64,000 nt of DNA from DASXUX01 sp036504595 (GTDB taxonomy: Bacteria; Planctomycetota; SZUA-567; H5-PLA8). Below are positions 52,946-62,069 of this stretch, piece after piece. Below the pieces are notes generated by a model that did no database searches, was not told where the DNA came from, and saw only the letters and a list, made by a program, of their open reading frames with translations. The first letter of the stretch is position 1. Every line of letters begins with the position of its first letter. Made by a program: the position numbers and the translations under genes. The DNA is taken from assembly GCA_036504595.1 (NCBI GenBank), contig DASXUX010000097.1, positions 124,001 through 188,000 of the forward strand, written 5' to 3'.

Positions 52946-53626
52946 ATGCTCACTAAAGAAGAAGTTGCGAAGAAAATCGATCACGCCGTCTTGAAGCCGA
53001 ATCAGACGGATGCGGACATCGTCAAGAACGCGAAGATGTGCATGGCGCGCGGAGTCGGCAGCTTGTGCGTGCGGCCGTCGGACGTGAAGCTTGCGGCCGA
53101 GACGTTGAAGGGCAGTTCCTGTGTGGCGTCGTGCGTCATTGGATTTCCGCACGGCGCCAACAAGCCGGAGACGAAGGCCTTCGAGAGCAAGCTGGCGATT
53201 GAGGACGGCGCGAAGGAACTCGATATGGTGCTGAATATCGGCAAGTTCCTGTCGGGCGATCTGGAGTGGTGCAAGCGGGACATCGCTGGCGTCGTGGACG
53301 TCGCCAAGCCCAAGGGCGTCCTGGTCAAAGTCATTCTCGAAACCTGTTTGCTCAAGCCTGAGCAGGTCGCTCAGGCGTGCAAAATCGCCGAAGCGGCGGG
53401 GGCGGATTTCGTGAAGACGTCCACGGGTTTCAATGGCGACGGCGCGAATCCCGAAGTCATCGACATCATGATGAAGACCGTGGGCAAGACGATGAAGGTC
53501 AAGGCGTCGGGCGGCGTGCGCACGTGGGAAGTGGCGATCGGTTACCTCAAGCAGGGCTGTTCGCGCTTGGGCGTTGCTTCGACGGAAGCGGTGCTGGATG
53601 GCGCCAAGGCAGAGGGGAACTACTAA
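52946..53626 (+). CDS. deoC: Deoxyribose-phosphate aldolase
   Basis: The 226-residue aldolase has IDHAVLKPNQTDADI, ELDMVLNIG, VKVILETCLL, the Schiff-base lysine K157 in DFVKTSTGF and VKASGGVRT, matching DeoC. DeoC cleaves 2-deoxyribose 5-phosphate to glyceraldehyde 3-phosphate and acetaldehyde; relatives act on other phosphorylated deoxy sugars. AGGAGGGAG precedes ATG. Here it sits with dehydrogenases and an FGGY kinase rather than nucleoside phosphorylases. Confidence 0.95.
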   Translation: MLTKEEVAKKIDHAVLKPNQTDADIVKNAKMCMARGVGSLCVRPSDVKLAAETLKGSSCVASCVIGFPHGANKPETKAFESKLAIEDGAKELDMVLNIGKFLSGDLEWCKRDIAGVVDVAKPKGVLVKVILETCLLKPEQVAQACKIAEAAGADFVKTSTGFNGDGANPEVIDIMMKTVGKTMKVKASGGVRTWEVAIGYLKQGCSRLGVASTEAVLDGAKAEGNY

Positions 53627-53627
53627 C

Positions 53628-53727
53628 GGAAGTTCAAAGTTCTGAGTTCTGAGTTTTGAGTTGTGGCTGATGACGGCCCATCACAAAGCCTTAATTCAAA
53701 ACTCAAAACTAAGAACTCAGAATTCGG
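53628..53727. repeat. Hairpin repeat, phrase AGTTCTGAGTT / AACTCAGAACT
   Basis: AGTTCTGAGTTCTGAGTTTTG (53637-53661) faces CAAAACTCAAAACTAAGAACTCAG (53697-53720) across a ~35-base loop. It fills the gap between deoC and the alcohol dehydrogenase gene. Confidence 0.88.
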
Positions 53728-53744
53728 TTCACTTGGAGATTTCG

Positions 53745-54794
53745 ATGTCTGAAACCATGAAGGCTGTCGTTTATCACGCGCCAACGAAGGTCGCAGTTGA
53801 GAGCATTCCGGTGCCGAAGTGCGGCGCGGACGAGCTACGCGTGAAGGTGGATGCGTGCGCGGTGTGCGGGTCGGACTTGAAGGCGTTTCAGTCGGGCAAT
53901 CCGCGCATCAAGCCGCCGATGACGATGGGGCATGAATTCACCGGGCTGATCGAAACGGTCGGGGCTGGCGTGACTGGGTTCGCGAAGGGCGAACGCATTG
54001 TCATGGCGACCTCTGTGTCGTGTGGCGATTGCCTTTATTGCCGGCGCGGCTGGCCGAACATCTGCGCGAAGATCGCGCCGATGGGGTTCAGCTATCATGG
54101 CGGGATGGCGGAGTACGTCATCATTCCGGCTCAGGCGATCAAACGCGGGCACGTGATCAAAGTTCCGGCGAAGCTCAAGCCCGAGCACGCGGCGCTCGCC
54201 GAACCGTTGAGCTGCACCGTCAATTCGTGCGAGAACTCGAACATTCAACGAGGCGACACCGTTGTGGTCGTCGGCGCGGGGCCGATGGGGATCATGAACG
54301 CGTGTATGGCTCGCGAGTACGGCGCGAAGACGGTGTTCCTGGCCGAGATCAACGAAGCGCGGCTGAAGCAGGGCGCGGCGTTCGGCTGCGACCGGCTGAT
54401 CAACCCGGCGAAGGAAGATTTGACGAAGATCGTGAAGGACGCGACGGGCGGGCTGGGCGCGGACGTGGTCGTCGTGGCCGCTCCGGCGGGGAAGCCGCAG
54501 GAGCAGGCTCTGGAACTGGTGCGGCGGCGCGGGACGGTGTGTTTGTTCGCTTCACTTTCGGAAGGCAAGCACTTGATCACGCTCAACAGCCGGCTGCTGC
54601 ATTACGGCGAGCTGCGCGTTGTCGGGACGAGCGATTCGACGCCGGCTCACGTGCAGAAGGCGGTCGATCTGATGGCGCGCGGTTCGATGCCGTTGGACAA
54701 GCTCGCTTCGCACAAGCTGAAGCTGGACGAGATCCACAAGGCTTTTGAGTTGATGATCAGCGGGGAATCGCTGAGAGTGGTGCTGATGCCGTAA
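53745..54794 (+). CDS. Zinc-dependent medium-chain alcohol/polyol dehydrogenase
   Basis: From ATG 53745 (TTGGAGAT upstream) the 349-residue enzyme has catalytic-zinc C41 and H63-E64 (GHEFTG), a structural-zinc lobe CGDCLYCRRGWPNIC, and a Rossmann motif VVVGAGPMGIM. It resembles sorbitol/threonine/L-iditol-type dehydrogenases that oxidise secondary alcohols with NAD. Within the locus it likely oxidises a polyol or sugar intermediate. Confidence 0.92.
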   Translation: MSETMKAVVYHAPTKVAVESIPVPKCGADELRVKVDACAVCGSDLKAFQSGNPRIKPPMTMGHEFTGLIETVGAGVTGFAKGERIVMATSVSCGDCLYCRRGWPNICAKIAPMGFSYHGGMAEYVIIPAQAIKRGHVIKVPAKLKPEHAALAEPLSCTVNSCENSNIQRGDTVVVVGAGPMGIMNACMAREYGAKTVFLAEINEARLKQGAAFGCDRLINPAKEDLTKIVKDATGGLGADVVVVAAPAGKPQEQALELVRRRGTVCLFASLSEGKHLITLNSRLLHYGELRVVGTSDSTPAHVQKAVDLMARGSMPLDKLASHKLKLDEIHKAFELMISGESLRVVLMP

Positions 54795-54799
54795 CGGCA

Positions 54800-54880
54800 A
54801 AAGCTCACCACAGAGGACACGGAGGACACAGAGTTCCTCTTATGTCCTGACTAAGTCCATTCCTCTGTGTAGGAAGTCTG
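54800..54880. repeat. CACAGAGGACACGGAGGAC repeat
   Basis: CACAGAGGACACGGAGGACA (54809-54830) and a partial complement CCTCTGTG (54862-54869) occupy the gap before the second SDR gene. Related to the CGCAGAGG family at 11301. Confidence 0.7.
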
Positions 54881-54897
54881 GTTCTTGGGAGCTCAAG

Positions 54898-55653
54898 ATG
54901 GACCTGAAGATCAAAGACAAAGTTGCGTTGGTTACTGGCGGCGGGCGAGGGTTGGGCAAAACGATCTGCCAGCTTTTTGCGGCGGAAGGATGCAAGGTCG
55001 CGATTTGCGACCTCGAAGTCAGCCAGGCTTTGGCCGGTGAACTGACGAAGACCTACGGCGTGAAGGCGCTGGGCGTGAAGTGCGACGTGACGAACGAATC
55101 CAGCATCGCGGCGATGTACGACCAGATCGAGAAGACGCTGGGGCCGGTCGATTTTCTGGTGAACAACGCGGCGATCGCGCCCAACGGCGGGCCGATGACG
55201 AAGATCGCGCAGAAGGATTGGAGCAAGATCTTCCAGGTCAACATGGAAGGCACATTCCTGTGCACGCGGGAGCACGTCCGGCGCATGCTGGAATCCGGCC
55301 GCAAGGGGAAGATCGTCAGCATTTCGTCGCAGGCGGCATTCCGCGGGTCGGAATCGGGTAAGTTGGCTTATGACGCGAGCAAGGGCGCGATCATTTCCTT
55401 TACGGTAGCGCTGGCGCGAGAGATGGCTCCGCATGGGATCAACGTGAACTGCGTGGCGCCCGGCCTGATGCGCACGGAATTGATGGCGCCATTGATCGAT
55501 GCCGATCCGGAGAAATTCAACAAGCGCGTGCCACTGCACCGGCTGGGCGCGACCGAAGAAATTGGCAGCGTGGCCGTGTTTCTGTGCGGTGCTCCGGCCA
55601 GTTACATGACCGGCGCGACGGTGGATGTGAGCGGCGGGCTGGCGATGCATTAG
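54898..55653 (+). CDS. Short-chain dehydrogenase/reductase (FabG-like)
   Basis: The 251-residue SDR has TGGGRGLGKT, NNAAIAP, serine in VSISSQAA, catalytic YDASK (Tyr ~158, Lys ~162), NCVAPGLMRTELM and the terminal YMTGATVDVSGG. It is a classic-type NAD(P) oxidoreductase; in this context a sugar or sugar-acid substrate is likely. Confidence 0.92.
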   Translation: MDLKIKDKVALVTGGGRGLGKTICQLFAAEGCKVAICDLEVSQALAGELTKTYGVKALGVKCDVTNESSIAAMYDQIEKTLGPVDFLVNNAAIAPNGGPMTKIAQKDWSKIFQVNMEGTFLCTREHVRRMLESGRKGKIVSISSQAAFRGSESGKLAYDASKGAIISFTVALAREMAPHGINVNCVAPGLMRTELMAPLIDADPEKFNKRVPLHRLGATEEIGSVAVFLCGAPASYMTGATVDVSGGLAMH

Positions 55654-55656
55654 ACG

Positions 55657-55743
55657 AGACTTCAGGCTTGAGGCTTGAGGCTTGAGGCCTGAGGACACGC
55701 CGCAAGCCGAGATCTCAGGCCTCAAGTCTCAAGCCTCAGGTCT
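55657..55743. repeat. Hairpin repeat, phrase GGCTTGAGG / CCTCAAGTC
   Basis: GAGACTTCAGGCTTGAGGCT units (55657-55693) face CTCAGGCCTCAAGTCTCAAG units (55714-55742) across a ~20-base loop. One arm of this family lies at 47841-47865. About 100 further bases before the transporter show no gene. Confidence 0.88.
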
Positions 55744-55841
55744 GTGTTCGGGATTGGCGCGGAAAACGAGTCTGGCTTAGAACAAGGGGGCAGCAAACAG
55801 GCGATCATCAGCAAGGACCCCTCTGTCAGAAGGAGCGAAGC

Positions 55842-57578
55842 ATGGCAGGCTTGTCAACAAATGTGCGCGCGCGGCTGAGCGTCATGATGTTCCTGACCTA
55901 TGCCTTCAACGGCATCTGGATCATCCCGCTCTTCAACTACCTGACCAAGACCGTCGGCTACACGGACACTCAGGCAGCCGGCATGTTCAGCACCACGGCG
56001 CTGGGCTGCATCATCGCTCCGTTCTTTGTGGGGATGATTGCGGATCGCTTCTTCTCCGCCGAGAAGGTGCTGGCCGTACTGAATTTTCTCTCTGCCATTT
56101 TTCTGTATCTGGCCAGCACGATGGCCGCCTCCGCTGACGGCAAACCACAACCGGAGGTGATGTTCTGGCTGTTGCTGGCGCACTTCATCTGCTACACGCC
56201 GACGTGGGCTCTGACGAACACGATCGCGCTCAATCAGATGTCCGATCCGGGCCGGCAGTTCCCGGCGGTGCGCGTCATGGGTGCGTTCGGCTGGATTGCC
56301 GTCAGTTCAATCTGTCTCTTCAGCAACCAGATCAACGCGGCCCTCGGTCTCAGCCAACCTTTTGAATACACGCGCCTCCCGATGTTGATCGCCGTCGGCA
56401 TCGGCGTGGCCAACGGCGTTTTCAGTTTCTTCCTGCCCTCCACTCCGCCAAAGAGCACTGGGCACAAGCCGACGATTGGCGACATCATCGGCGTGAAGGC
56501 GCTCGCGCTGTTCAAAGATCGCAACTTCTGCATCTTTGCGGTGACCACCTTCCTGATCCTGCTCCCCAACATGTTTTACTGGGGCTTCTGCAACATGTAC
56601 TTGAACGAAATCGGCATGCGCAGCGCTCAGTTCAAGCAGAGCATCGGGCAAATGTCGGAAGTCTTCTTCACCTACCTGATGCCGTTCTTCTTCATCCGCT
56701 ACGGCGTCAAGGCGATGCTCGCCATGGGCTTCATGGCCTGGCTCGCGCGCTTTGTGTGCTTCGCCTTCGGATACCAGACGGCCAGCGTCGCCGCACTGCT
56801 CTATCTGGGTATCGCGTTGCACGGTGTGTGCTGGGATTTCTTCTTCGTCACCGGGCAGCTCTATACCGATAAGAAGGCGCCGAAGGCCGTCCAGGCCAGC
56901 GCGCAAGGCATGTTGTCCATGATCACCTTCGGCCTGGGCTGGTTGGTTGGAGCGAACCTCGCCGGCATGGTCATCAGCAAGCACGCGACGCACGACCTTG
57001 CCGCCAGCGATATTCTAGATCGCCCGGCGCTCTGTGCAAAGATTATGGAAGGCAAGGCCGCCACAAAGCCTTCGCCGGCGCAGCGCGTTTGGGAGACGCT
57101 TGACGAGGGCGGCCGCAAGGCCATCGAAGCCGGCGCTGCCAAGGACGCCAGCGGCGAGCTGGACGCCAACGTCGCAAAGGCCATCACGACTGTGGTCATG
57201 AAGCCTGAGTTCTTCAACACCGCGGCTTTCGCCGGCATCGTGGCGACCGCGACAACGGACAAAGACATCAACTACACCAATCTGGTGGCGAAACTGGAGA
57301 AGAGCCGCAAGGGCGAACTGAAGGGCGATGAGAAACTGGAAGATGGCGATCTGCGCGAACTGAATCGTTCAAGTATCGAGCGCGCCGTCAACACGAATGA
57401 CGGGGCTGTGCTGGCCTGCAACCGCCACCAGTGGAACAAGATCTGGTTGTACCCGGCGGGGATGGCGATGGTGTTGTTCGCCTTCTTCCTCTTCGGCTTT
57501 CACGACAAGATGCTGGTGATTGAGAAAGAAGCAAAAGACGCGGCTGCGCCGGCGGAGAAGGTCGAAACGACGGCGTAG
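55842..57578 (+). CDS. MFS nucleoside:H+ symporter-like transporter (copy 1)
   Basis: The 578-residue protein has 12 membrane helices of the NupG/XapB type (NHS family; e.g. FNGIWIIPLFNYLT, IGMIADRFFSAEK-like loop, NTIALNQMSDPGRQFPAVRVMGAFGWIAVS, CWDFFFVTGQLYTDKKAP). Between helices 11 and 12 lies a ~150-residue polar insertion (~384-533). It probably imports a nucleoside or sugar with protons. A paralogue follows 33 bases downstream. Confidence 0.9.
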   Translation: MAGLSTNVRARLSVMMFLTYAFNGIWIIPLFNYLTKTVGYTDTQAAGMFSTTALGCIIAPFFVGMIADRFFSAEKVLAVLNFLSAIFLYLASTMAASADGKPQPEVMFWLLLAHFICYTPTWALTNTIALNQMSDPGRQFPAVRVMGAFGWIAVSSICLFSNQINAALGLSQPFEYTRLPMLIAVGIGVANGVFSFFLPSTPPKSTGHKPTIGDIIGVKALALFKDRNFCIFAVTTFLILLPNMFYWGFCNMYLNEIGMRSAQFKQSIGQMSEVFFTYLMPFFFIRYGVKAMLAMGFMAWLARFVCFAFGYQTASVAALLYLGIALHGVCWDFFFVTGQLYTDKKAPKAVQASAQGMLSMITFGLGWLVGANLAGMVISKHATHDLAASDILDRPALCAKIMEGKAATKPSPAQRVWETLDEGGRKAIEAGAAKDASGELDANVAKAITTVVMKPEFFNTAAFAGIVATATTDKDINYTNLVAKLEKSRKGELKGDEKLEDGDLRELNRSSIERAVNTNDGAVLACNRHQWNKIWLYPAGMAMVLFAFFLFGFHDKMLVIEKEAKDAAAPAEKVETTA

Positions 57579-57611
57579 CAATCGCCGCAGCGGCGCAAAG
57601 AGGAAAGCGCG

Positions 57612-59306
57612 ATGGCAGACCTGTCGACGAACGTGCGCGTACGGCTGAGCGTCATGATGTTCTTGCAGTACGCGTTCAACGGCATCTGGGTCATACCGCT
57701 GTTCAATTATTTGACGAAGACTGTTGGCTACACCGATACGCAAGCTGCGGGAATGGGCACGACGGGAGCGTTGGGGTTCATCGTTGCGCCATTCTTTGTG
57801 GGCATGATCGCGGATCGTTTCTTTTCCGCCGAGAAGATTCTCGGCGTCCTGAACATTCTTTCCGCCGTATTTCTGTATCTGGCCTGCACGATGGCGGCCG
57901 ACTCGGCTGGCAAGCCGCAGCCGGTGGTGATGTTCTGGATCCTGTTCGCGCACTATCTTTGTTATGCTCCGACCTGGGCGCTCACGAATACGATTGCGCT
58001 CAATCAAATGAGCGACCCGGGAAAGCAGTTTCCAGGGATTCGCGTGATGGGCACCTTCGGGTGGATCGCCGTCAGCACGGTCTGTCTGTTTAGCACCCAG
58101 ATCAAAGATATCTTCGGCACGACCCAGAACTTCGAGTACACGCGCATTCCCATGCTCATCGGCGCCGGCATCGGAGTGGTTACCGGTCTCTTTAGCTTCG
58201 CGCTGCCGAGTACGCCGCCCAAGAGCATCGGGCATGCGCCGACGGTTAGCGACATCCTCGGCGTGAAGGCGCTTCGTCTATTCAAAGACCGAAGCTTCTC
58301 TGTCTTCGCGATTGCGTCCTTCCTGATTTTCTTTCCAGCGATGTTCTACTGGGGCTTCTGCAACATGTACCTGAACGAAGTTGGCATGCAGAACGCGCAG
58401 TTCAAGCAGAGCATCGGGCAGATGGCCGAAGTTGTCTTCATGTACCTGATGCCGTTTTTCTTCATGCGCTATGGCGTCAAGACGATGCTGGCCGTCGGCT
58501 TCGTCGCGTGGCTGACCCGATTCGTTTGCTTTGGCTACGGCTACCAGGCCGCAGATCTGGCGTTCTTGATGTACATCGGTTTGGCGCTGCATGGCGTCTG
58601 CTACGACTTCTTCTTCGTGACGGGCCAGCTTTACACCGACAAGAAAGCGCCCAAGGAAGTGCAGGCGAGCGCTCAAGGCTTGCTTTCGTTCATCACTTCC
58701 GGCCTGGGCGCGTTTGCGGCCGTTTACTGCGCGGGAATGGTGGTCGGCAACAACGTGACGCATGACCTGGCCGCCAGCGATATCGTCAATCCGGCGGCGC
58801 TCTCGGCGCGGCTTCAGGATGGAGTCAAGGCCGATGTGAGTCCGGCCAAGCGCGTTTGGGAATTGCTGGATGCTCCTTCGCGCGAAGCGATTGCCAGCCA
58901 GAAGAGCGGCGATACGCTGGCGAAAGTCTTGAACCCTCTCGTTTCGAAAGCGGACCTGTACGACGCCGCCGATTTTGCCGCGATTACGACCAAGGCCAAG
59001 TCCGGGCAGGACGCGATGTTCAACAACCTGCTGGAGAAACAGCAGAAGATGCAGCAGGGCGGCGAGAAGATGACGGATGGCGATCTCCACGAGTTCAACC
59101 GCGTGCTTTTGGAACGCGCGTTTAACGACCAAGGATTGACGATCGCGCCGAACCGGCACTTGTGGAGCAAGATCTGGCTGTACCCGGCGATTATGGCGAT
59201 TGCGCTGTTCGCGTTCTTCATGGTCGGCTTCCACGACAAGATGCTGGTGGTCGGAGGCGAGCCGAACACGACTGCGCCGGCGGAGAAGGCAAAGGCGGCG
59301 GCGTAA
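57612..59306 (+). CDS. MFS nucleoside:H+ symporter-like transporter (copy 2)
   Basis: The 564-residue paralogue of the preceding transporter keeps the same helices and loop motifs (NTIALNQMSDPGKQFPGIRV-type, CYDFFFVTGQLYTDKKAP) and an equivalent polar insertion before the last helix, where sequence similarity drops. Tandem duplication followed by divergence suggests two related substrates. A short AAGTTTAAGG repeat follows (59309-59338). Confidence 0.9.
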   Translation: MADLSTNVRVRLSVMMFLQYAFNGIWVIPLFNYLTKTVGYTDTQAAGMGTTGALGFIVAPFFVGMIADRFFSAEKILGVLNILSAVFLYLACTMAADSAGKPQPVVMFWILFAHYLCYAPTWALTNTIALNQMSDPGKQFPGIRVMGTFGWIAVSTVCLFSTQIKDIFGTTQNFEYTRIPMLIGAGIGVVTGLFSFALPSTPPKSIGHAPTVSDILGVKALRLFKDRSFSVFAIASFLIFFPAMFYWGFCNMYLNEVGMQNAQFKQSIGQMAEVVFMYLMPFFFMRYGVKTMLAVGFVAWLTRFVCFGYGYQAADLAFLMYIGLALHGVCYDFFFVTGQLYTDKKAPKEVQASAQGLLSFITSGLGAFAAVYCAGMVVGNNVTHDLAASDIVNPAALSARLQDGVKADVSPAKRVWELLDAPSREAIASQKSGDTLAKVLNPLVSKADLYDAADFAAITTKAKSGQDAMFNNLLEKQQKMQQGGEKMTDGDLHEFNRVLLERAFNDQGLTIAPNRHLWSKIWLYPAIMAIALFAFFMVGFHDKMLVVGGEPNTTAPAEKAKAAA

Positions 59307-59308
59307 CA

Positions 59309-59338
59309 GATGGTTAAGGTTTTAAGTTTAAGGTTGAC
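59309..59338. repeat. Short TTAAGGTTTTAAG repeat
   Basis: TTAAGGTTTTAAGTTTAAGG resembles one arm of the short-period repeat type. No right arm is present. Confidence 0.5.
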
Positions 59339-59379
59339 GCAAGCGTTTTCGCGGCGCCTTGGACTCGGGGGGAGTAGTC

Positions 59380-60939
59380 GTGTCGCGCTATCTGCTTGGC
59401 ATAGATAACGGCGGAACAGTGTCAAAGGCGGCGCTGTTCACGACCAGCGGCGAGGAAGTCGGGGTCGCGTCGAGGCTCGTGGACGTGCTCGAACCGAAGC
59501 CGGGCTGGTCCGAACGCGACATGACAGCGCTGTGGCGCAGCACGGCCGAAGCGATCCGCGAACTGCTGACGAAAACCAAAGTCAATCCCGCCGAGATCGC
59601 TTGCGTCGCGACGGCGGGGCACGGGAACGGGCTGTACCTGATCGACAAAGCCGGCAACCCCACGCGCAACGGGATTTACTCGACCGACAAGCGCGCGCAG
59701 AGCTATGTGGACAAGTGGCTGGCGGACGGCATCGATGCCAAGGTGCTGCCCAAGACGACGCAGTGTCTCTGGGCCGCTCAGCCGAACGCGCTGCTGGCGT
59801 GGGTGCGAGACAATGAGCCCGAAGTCTTCAAGAAGTCGTCCGCGGTCCTGATGTGCAAGGACTATGTTCGCTTCCGCCTGACCGGCGCGGTCCAGGCCGA
59901 AGTCACGGATATGTCGGGCACGAGCCTGCTCAATGTCGTGACGGGGCAGTATGACGATCAGGTCCTCGCGCTGTTCGGGATTCCGGAAGTCAAGCGTCTG
60001 CTGCCGCCGCTCGTGAAGTCGGCTGAGATCTGCGGCAGCGTGACGGCTCAAGCGGCTGCGGACACCGGGCTGAAAGCGGGGACGCCGGTCGCGGGCGGAT
60101 TGTTCGACATCGATGCGTGCGCGCTGGCTGCCGGCATTGTGGACGAGCGGCAGATTTCGCTGGTCGCGGGAACCTGGGGCTGCCACACATACGTTTCGCG
60201 CGAGCCGCTTATTGACAAAGACCTGTTCATGACTACCTGCTTCTGCATTCCGGGCAATTACCTGATGCTGGAAGGCAGCCCGACGTCGGCCAGCAACCTG
60301 GAGTGGTTCGTCAACGAGATCATCGGGCGCGAGGTAGGGCGGGCGTCCCTGCCGGCCGGCACGGAGGCCGGCGCTACCCCTGCCGGCACGGAGGCCGGCG
60401 CTACCCCAGCCGAGAAATCGATTTACGACCTCTGCAACGAACTGGTTGCGAGCGTGCGCGGCGAGGACGTCAGCGCCATCTTTCTGCCATTCTTGTACGG
60501 CTCCAATGCCGGCCTGAACGCCAAGGGCTGTTTCATCGGGTTGGAAGGCTGGCACATGCGCGCTCACGTGCTGCGCGCGGTCTACGAAGGCGTTGTTTTC
60601 GGACACAACACGCACTTACAGCGGCTGCTGAAGTTCCGGCGCGCGCCGGAAGCGATCCGGTTTACTGGCGGGGCTGCTCGCAGCCAGGTGTGGGTGCAGA
60701 TGTTCGCGGATTGCTTCCAGATTCCGATCGAGATTCCGGCGGGGACGGAACTGGGCGCGCTGGGCGCGGCAATCGCCGCGGCGGTAGCGGCGGGCGTTTA
60801 TCCGGGCTACTCGCAAGCGGTCGCGGCGATGACGCGGATCGCTCGGCGGCACGAGCCTGATGCGAGCAAGAAGGAGCTTTACGAGCGAAAATACGAGCGA
60901 TACCACGGGGCGATCAAGGCACTGAAGAATTTTTGGTAA
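59380..60939 (+). CDS. FGGY-family carbohydrate kinase
   Basis: From GTG 59380 (GGGGGGAG upstream) there are ~519 residues with two RNase-H-like domains: GIDNGGTVSKAAL, TAGHGNGLYLID, VAGGLFDIDACALAAG, SLVAGTWGCHTYVS and the FGGY signature-like region RFTGGAARSQVWVQMFAD, followed by GTELGALGAAIAA. It phosphorylates a ketose or polyol (xylulokinase or L-xylulose/lyxulose kinase relatives). Residues ~327-343 (AGTEAGATPAGTEAGATP) are encoded by a GC-rich repeat inserted in a loop. Confidence 0.93.
   Translation: MSRYLLGIDNGGTVSKAALFTTSGEEVGVASRLVDVLEPKPGWSERDMTALWRSTAEAIRELLTKTKVNPAEIACVATAGHGNGLYLIDKAGNPTRNGIYSTDKRAQSYVDKWLADGIDAKVLPKTTQCLWAAQPNALLAWVRDNEPEVFKKSSAVLMCKDYVRFRLTGAVQAEVTDMSGTSLLNVVTGQYDDQVLALFGIPEVKRLLPPLVKSAEICGSVTAQAAADTGLKAGTPVAGGLFDIDACALAAGIVDERQISLVAGTWGCHTYVSREPLIDKDLFMTTCFCIPGNYLMLEGSPTSASNLEWFVNEIIGREVGRASLPAGTEAGATPAGTEAGATPAEKSIYDLCNELVASVRGEDVSAIFLPFLYGSNAGLNAKGCFIGLEGWHMRAHVLRAVYEGVVFGHNTHLQRLLKFRRAPEAIRFTGGAARSQVWVQMFADCFQIPIEIPAGTELGALGAAIAAAVAAGVYPGYSQAVAAMTRIARRHEPDASKKELYERKYERYHGAIKALKNFW
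60353..60407. repeat. In-frame GCCGGCACGGAGGCCGGCG direct repeat
   Basis: Two perfect copies of a 26-27-base unit, GCCGGCACGGAGGCCGGCGC plus TACCCC, lie in the kinase gene and encode two copies of AGTEAGATP. Each unit is itself partly self-complementary (GCCGGC..GCCGGC). Confidence 0.85.
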
Positions 60940-60965
60940 GTCCAACAACTGAAGGAGGAGATCTT

Positions 60966-62069
60966 ATGCAGAGTACCAAACGATGTCTTGCGCTGGCGAG
61001 CGTAGTGGCGGTCAGCTTCATGTTGGTGGGATGTGGAGACGGAGCGCCGGGCGGCGGAAAAGCATCGGCGGGGAAAGCGGAATTGCTGAAGCCGGCGTTG
61101 TTGTTCAAGCTGGAGAACAAGCACAGCAGTCCCGACGGAATGTGCATCGGCAAGGATGGGAACATTTACCTGTCGATGAACAACAAGAACACGGAGTTCA
61201 AGGATCCGTGCAAGATCATGCGGATTACCGCGGACAACAAGCTGGAAGAGTTCTGCGAACTGCCGGGACATCCGGACACGAAGATTTGCAGCCCGCTGGG
61301 CAACGGTTTTGGCTCGGACGGAAATCTCTATGTTGCGGACAACCAGTTGTTCGTCGAGGGCGCGAAGATGGGGACCTCGCGCGTGTTGCGCGTCAACATC
61401 GAGAACGGCAAGGCGGGGAAGATTGAGACGGTGGCGACGGGGCTGAACATGGCCAACGGTCTGGCGTGTTGGGGCGATTGCGTGTACGTGAACGACACAA
61501 CGCTCGGCAAAGAGAAGCCCATGCCCAGCGGCGTGTACTGCTTCAAGATCAGCGAACTGAAAGGCGATGCTCCGGTAAAGGTCACGGGACTCGGCGATCC
61601 GCATCTGGTCCTGAAGGTCCTGACGCAGAATAAGGATGACATGTACCAGGTCGGCGCGAATGGCCTGGACTTCGACAGCAAGGGCAACATGTACGTCTGC
61701 AATTTTGGCGATGCGGAAGTGATCAAGGCCACCGTTGACAAAGACGGCAAAGTCACGGACAGCAAGTCGCTGGCGAAGGGGCAGGGATTGCTGAGCTGCG
61801 ACGGGCTCCACGCGGACAACGAAGGCTACGTGTGGGTGGCGGACTTCATGGGCAACGCGATCGGGAAGATCTGCACCGAGACCGGCGCGGTGACGATCGT
61901 CGCCAAGAACGAGCCGTGCAAGAAGGTCGATTGCGCGAGCGGCGAACTGCACGCGCCGTCGGAATGCATCAAGCGCGGCAACAAGATTTATGTGTCGAAC
62001 ATTGACATCACGTACGGGCCGAACGTAAAACACGACGCGCACACGATGTCGGTGATCACGTTGAAGTAA
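60966..62069 (+). CDS. SMP-30/gluconolactonase-like lipoprotein
   Basis: From ATG 60966 (GAAGGAGGAG upstream) the 367-residue protein has a lipoprotein signal ending in LVGC (Cys23). It forms a beta-propeller of the SMP-30/NHL type (SSPDGMCIGKDGNIYLSM, GSDGNLYVADNQLF, GANGLDFDSKGNMYV, DGLHADNEGYVWVADF). SMP-30 enzymes hydrolyse sugar lactones using a metal ion; membrane anchoring outside the cytoplasm is unusual. Several cysteines (SPLG, AcgC contexts) could form disulfides. Confidence 0.85.
   Translation: MQSTKRCLALASVVAVSFMLVGCGDGAPGGGKASAGKAELLKPALLFKLENKHSSPDGMCIGKDGNIYLSMNNKNTEFKDPCKIMRITADNKLEEFCELPGHPDTKICSPLGNGFGSDGNLYVADNQLFVEGAKMGTSRVLRVNIENGKAGKIETVATGLNMANGLACWGDCVYVNDTTLGKEKPMPSGVYCFKISELKGDAPVKVTGLGDPHLVLKVLTQNKDDMYQVGANGLDFDSKGNMYVCNFGDAEVIKATVDKDGKVTDSKSLAKGQGLLSCDGLHADNEGYVWVADFMGNAIGKICTETGAVTIVAKNEPCKKVDCASGELHAPSECIKRGNKIYVSNIDITYGPNVKHDAHTMSVITLK

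Noticed and set aside
60353..60407. Possible frameshift or assembly duplication in the kinase
   Set aside because: The repeat keeps the frame and the kinase motifs continue normally after it.
59422..62042. Two long minus-strand open frames opposite the kinase and lipoprotein genes
   Set aside because: No motifs; the plus-strand genes have clear kinase and lipobox/propeller motifs and good ribosome sites.
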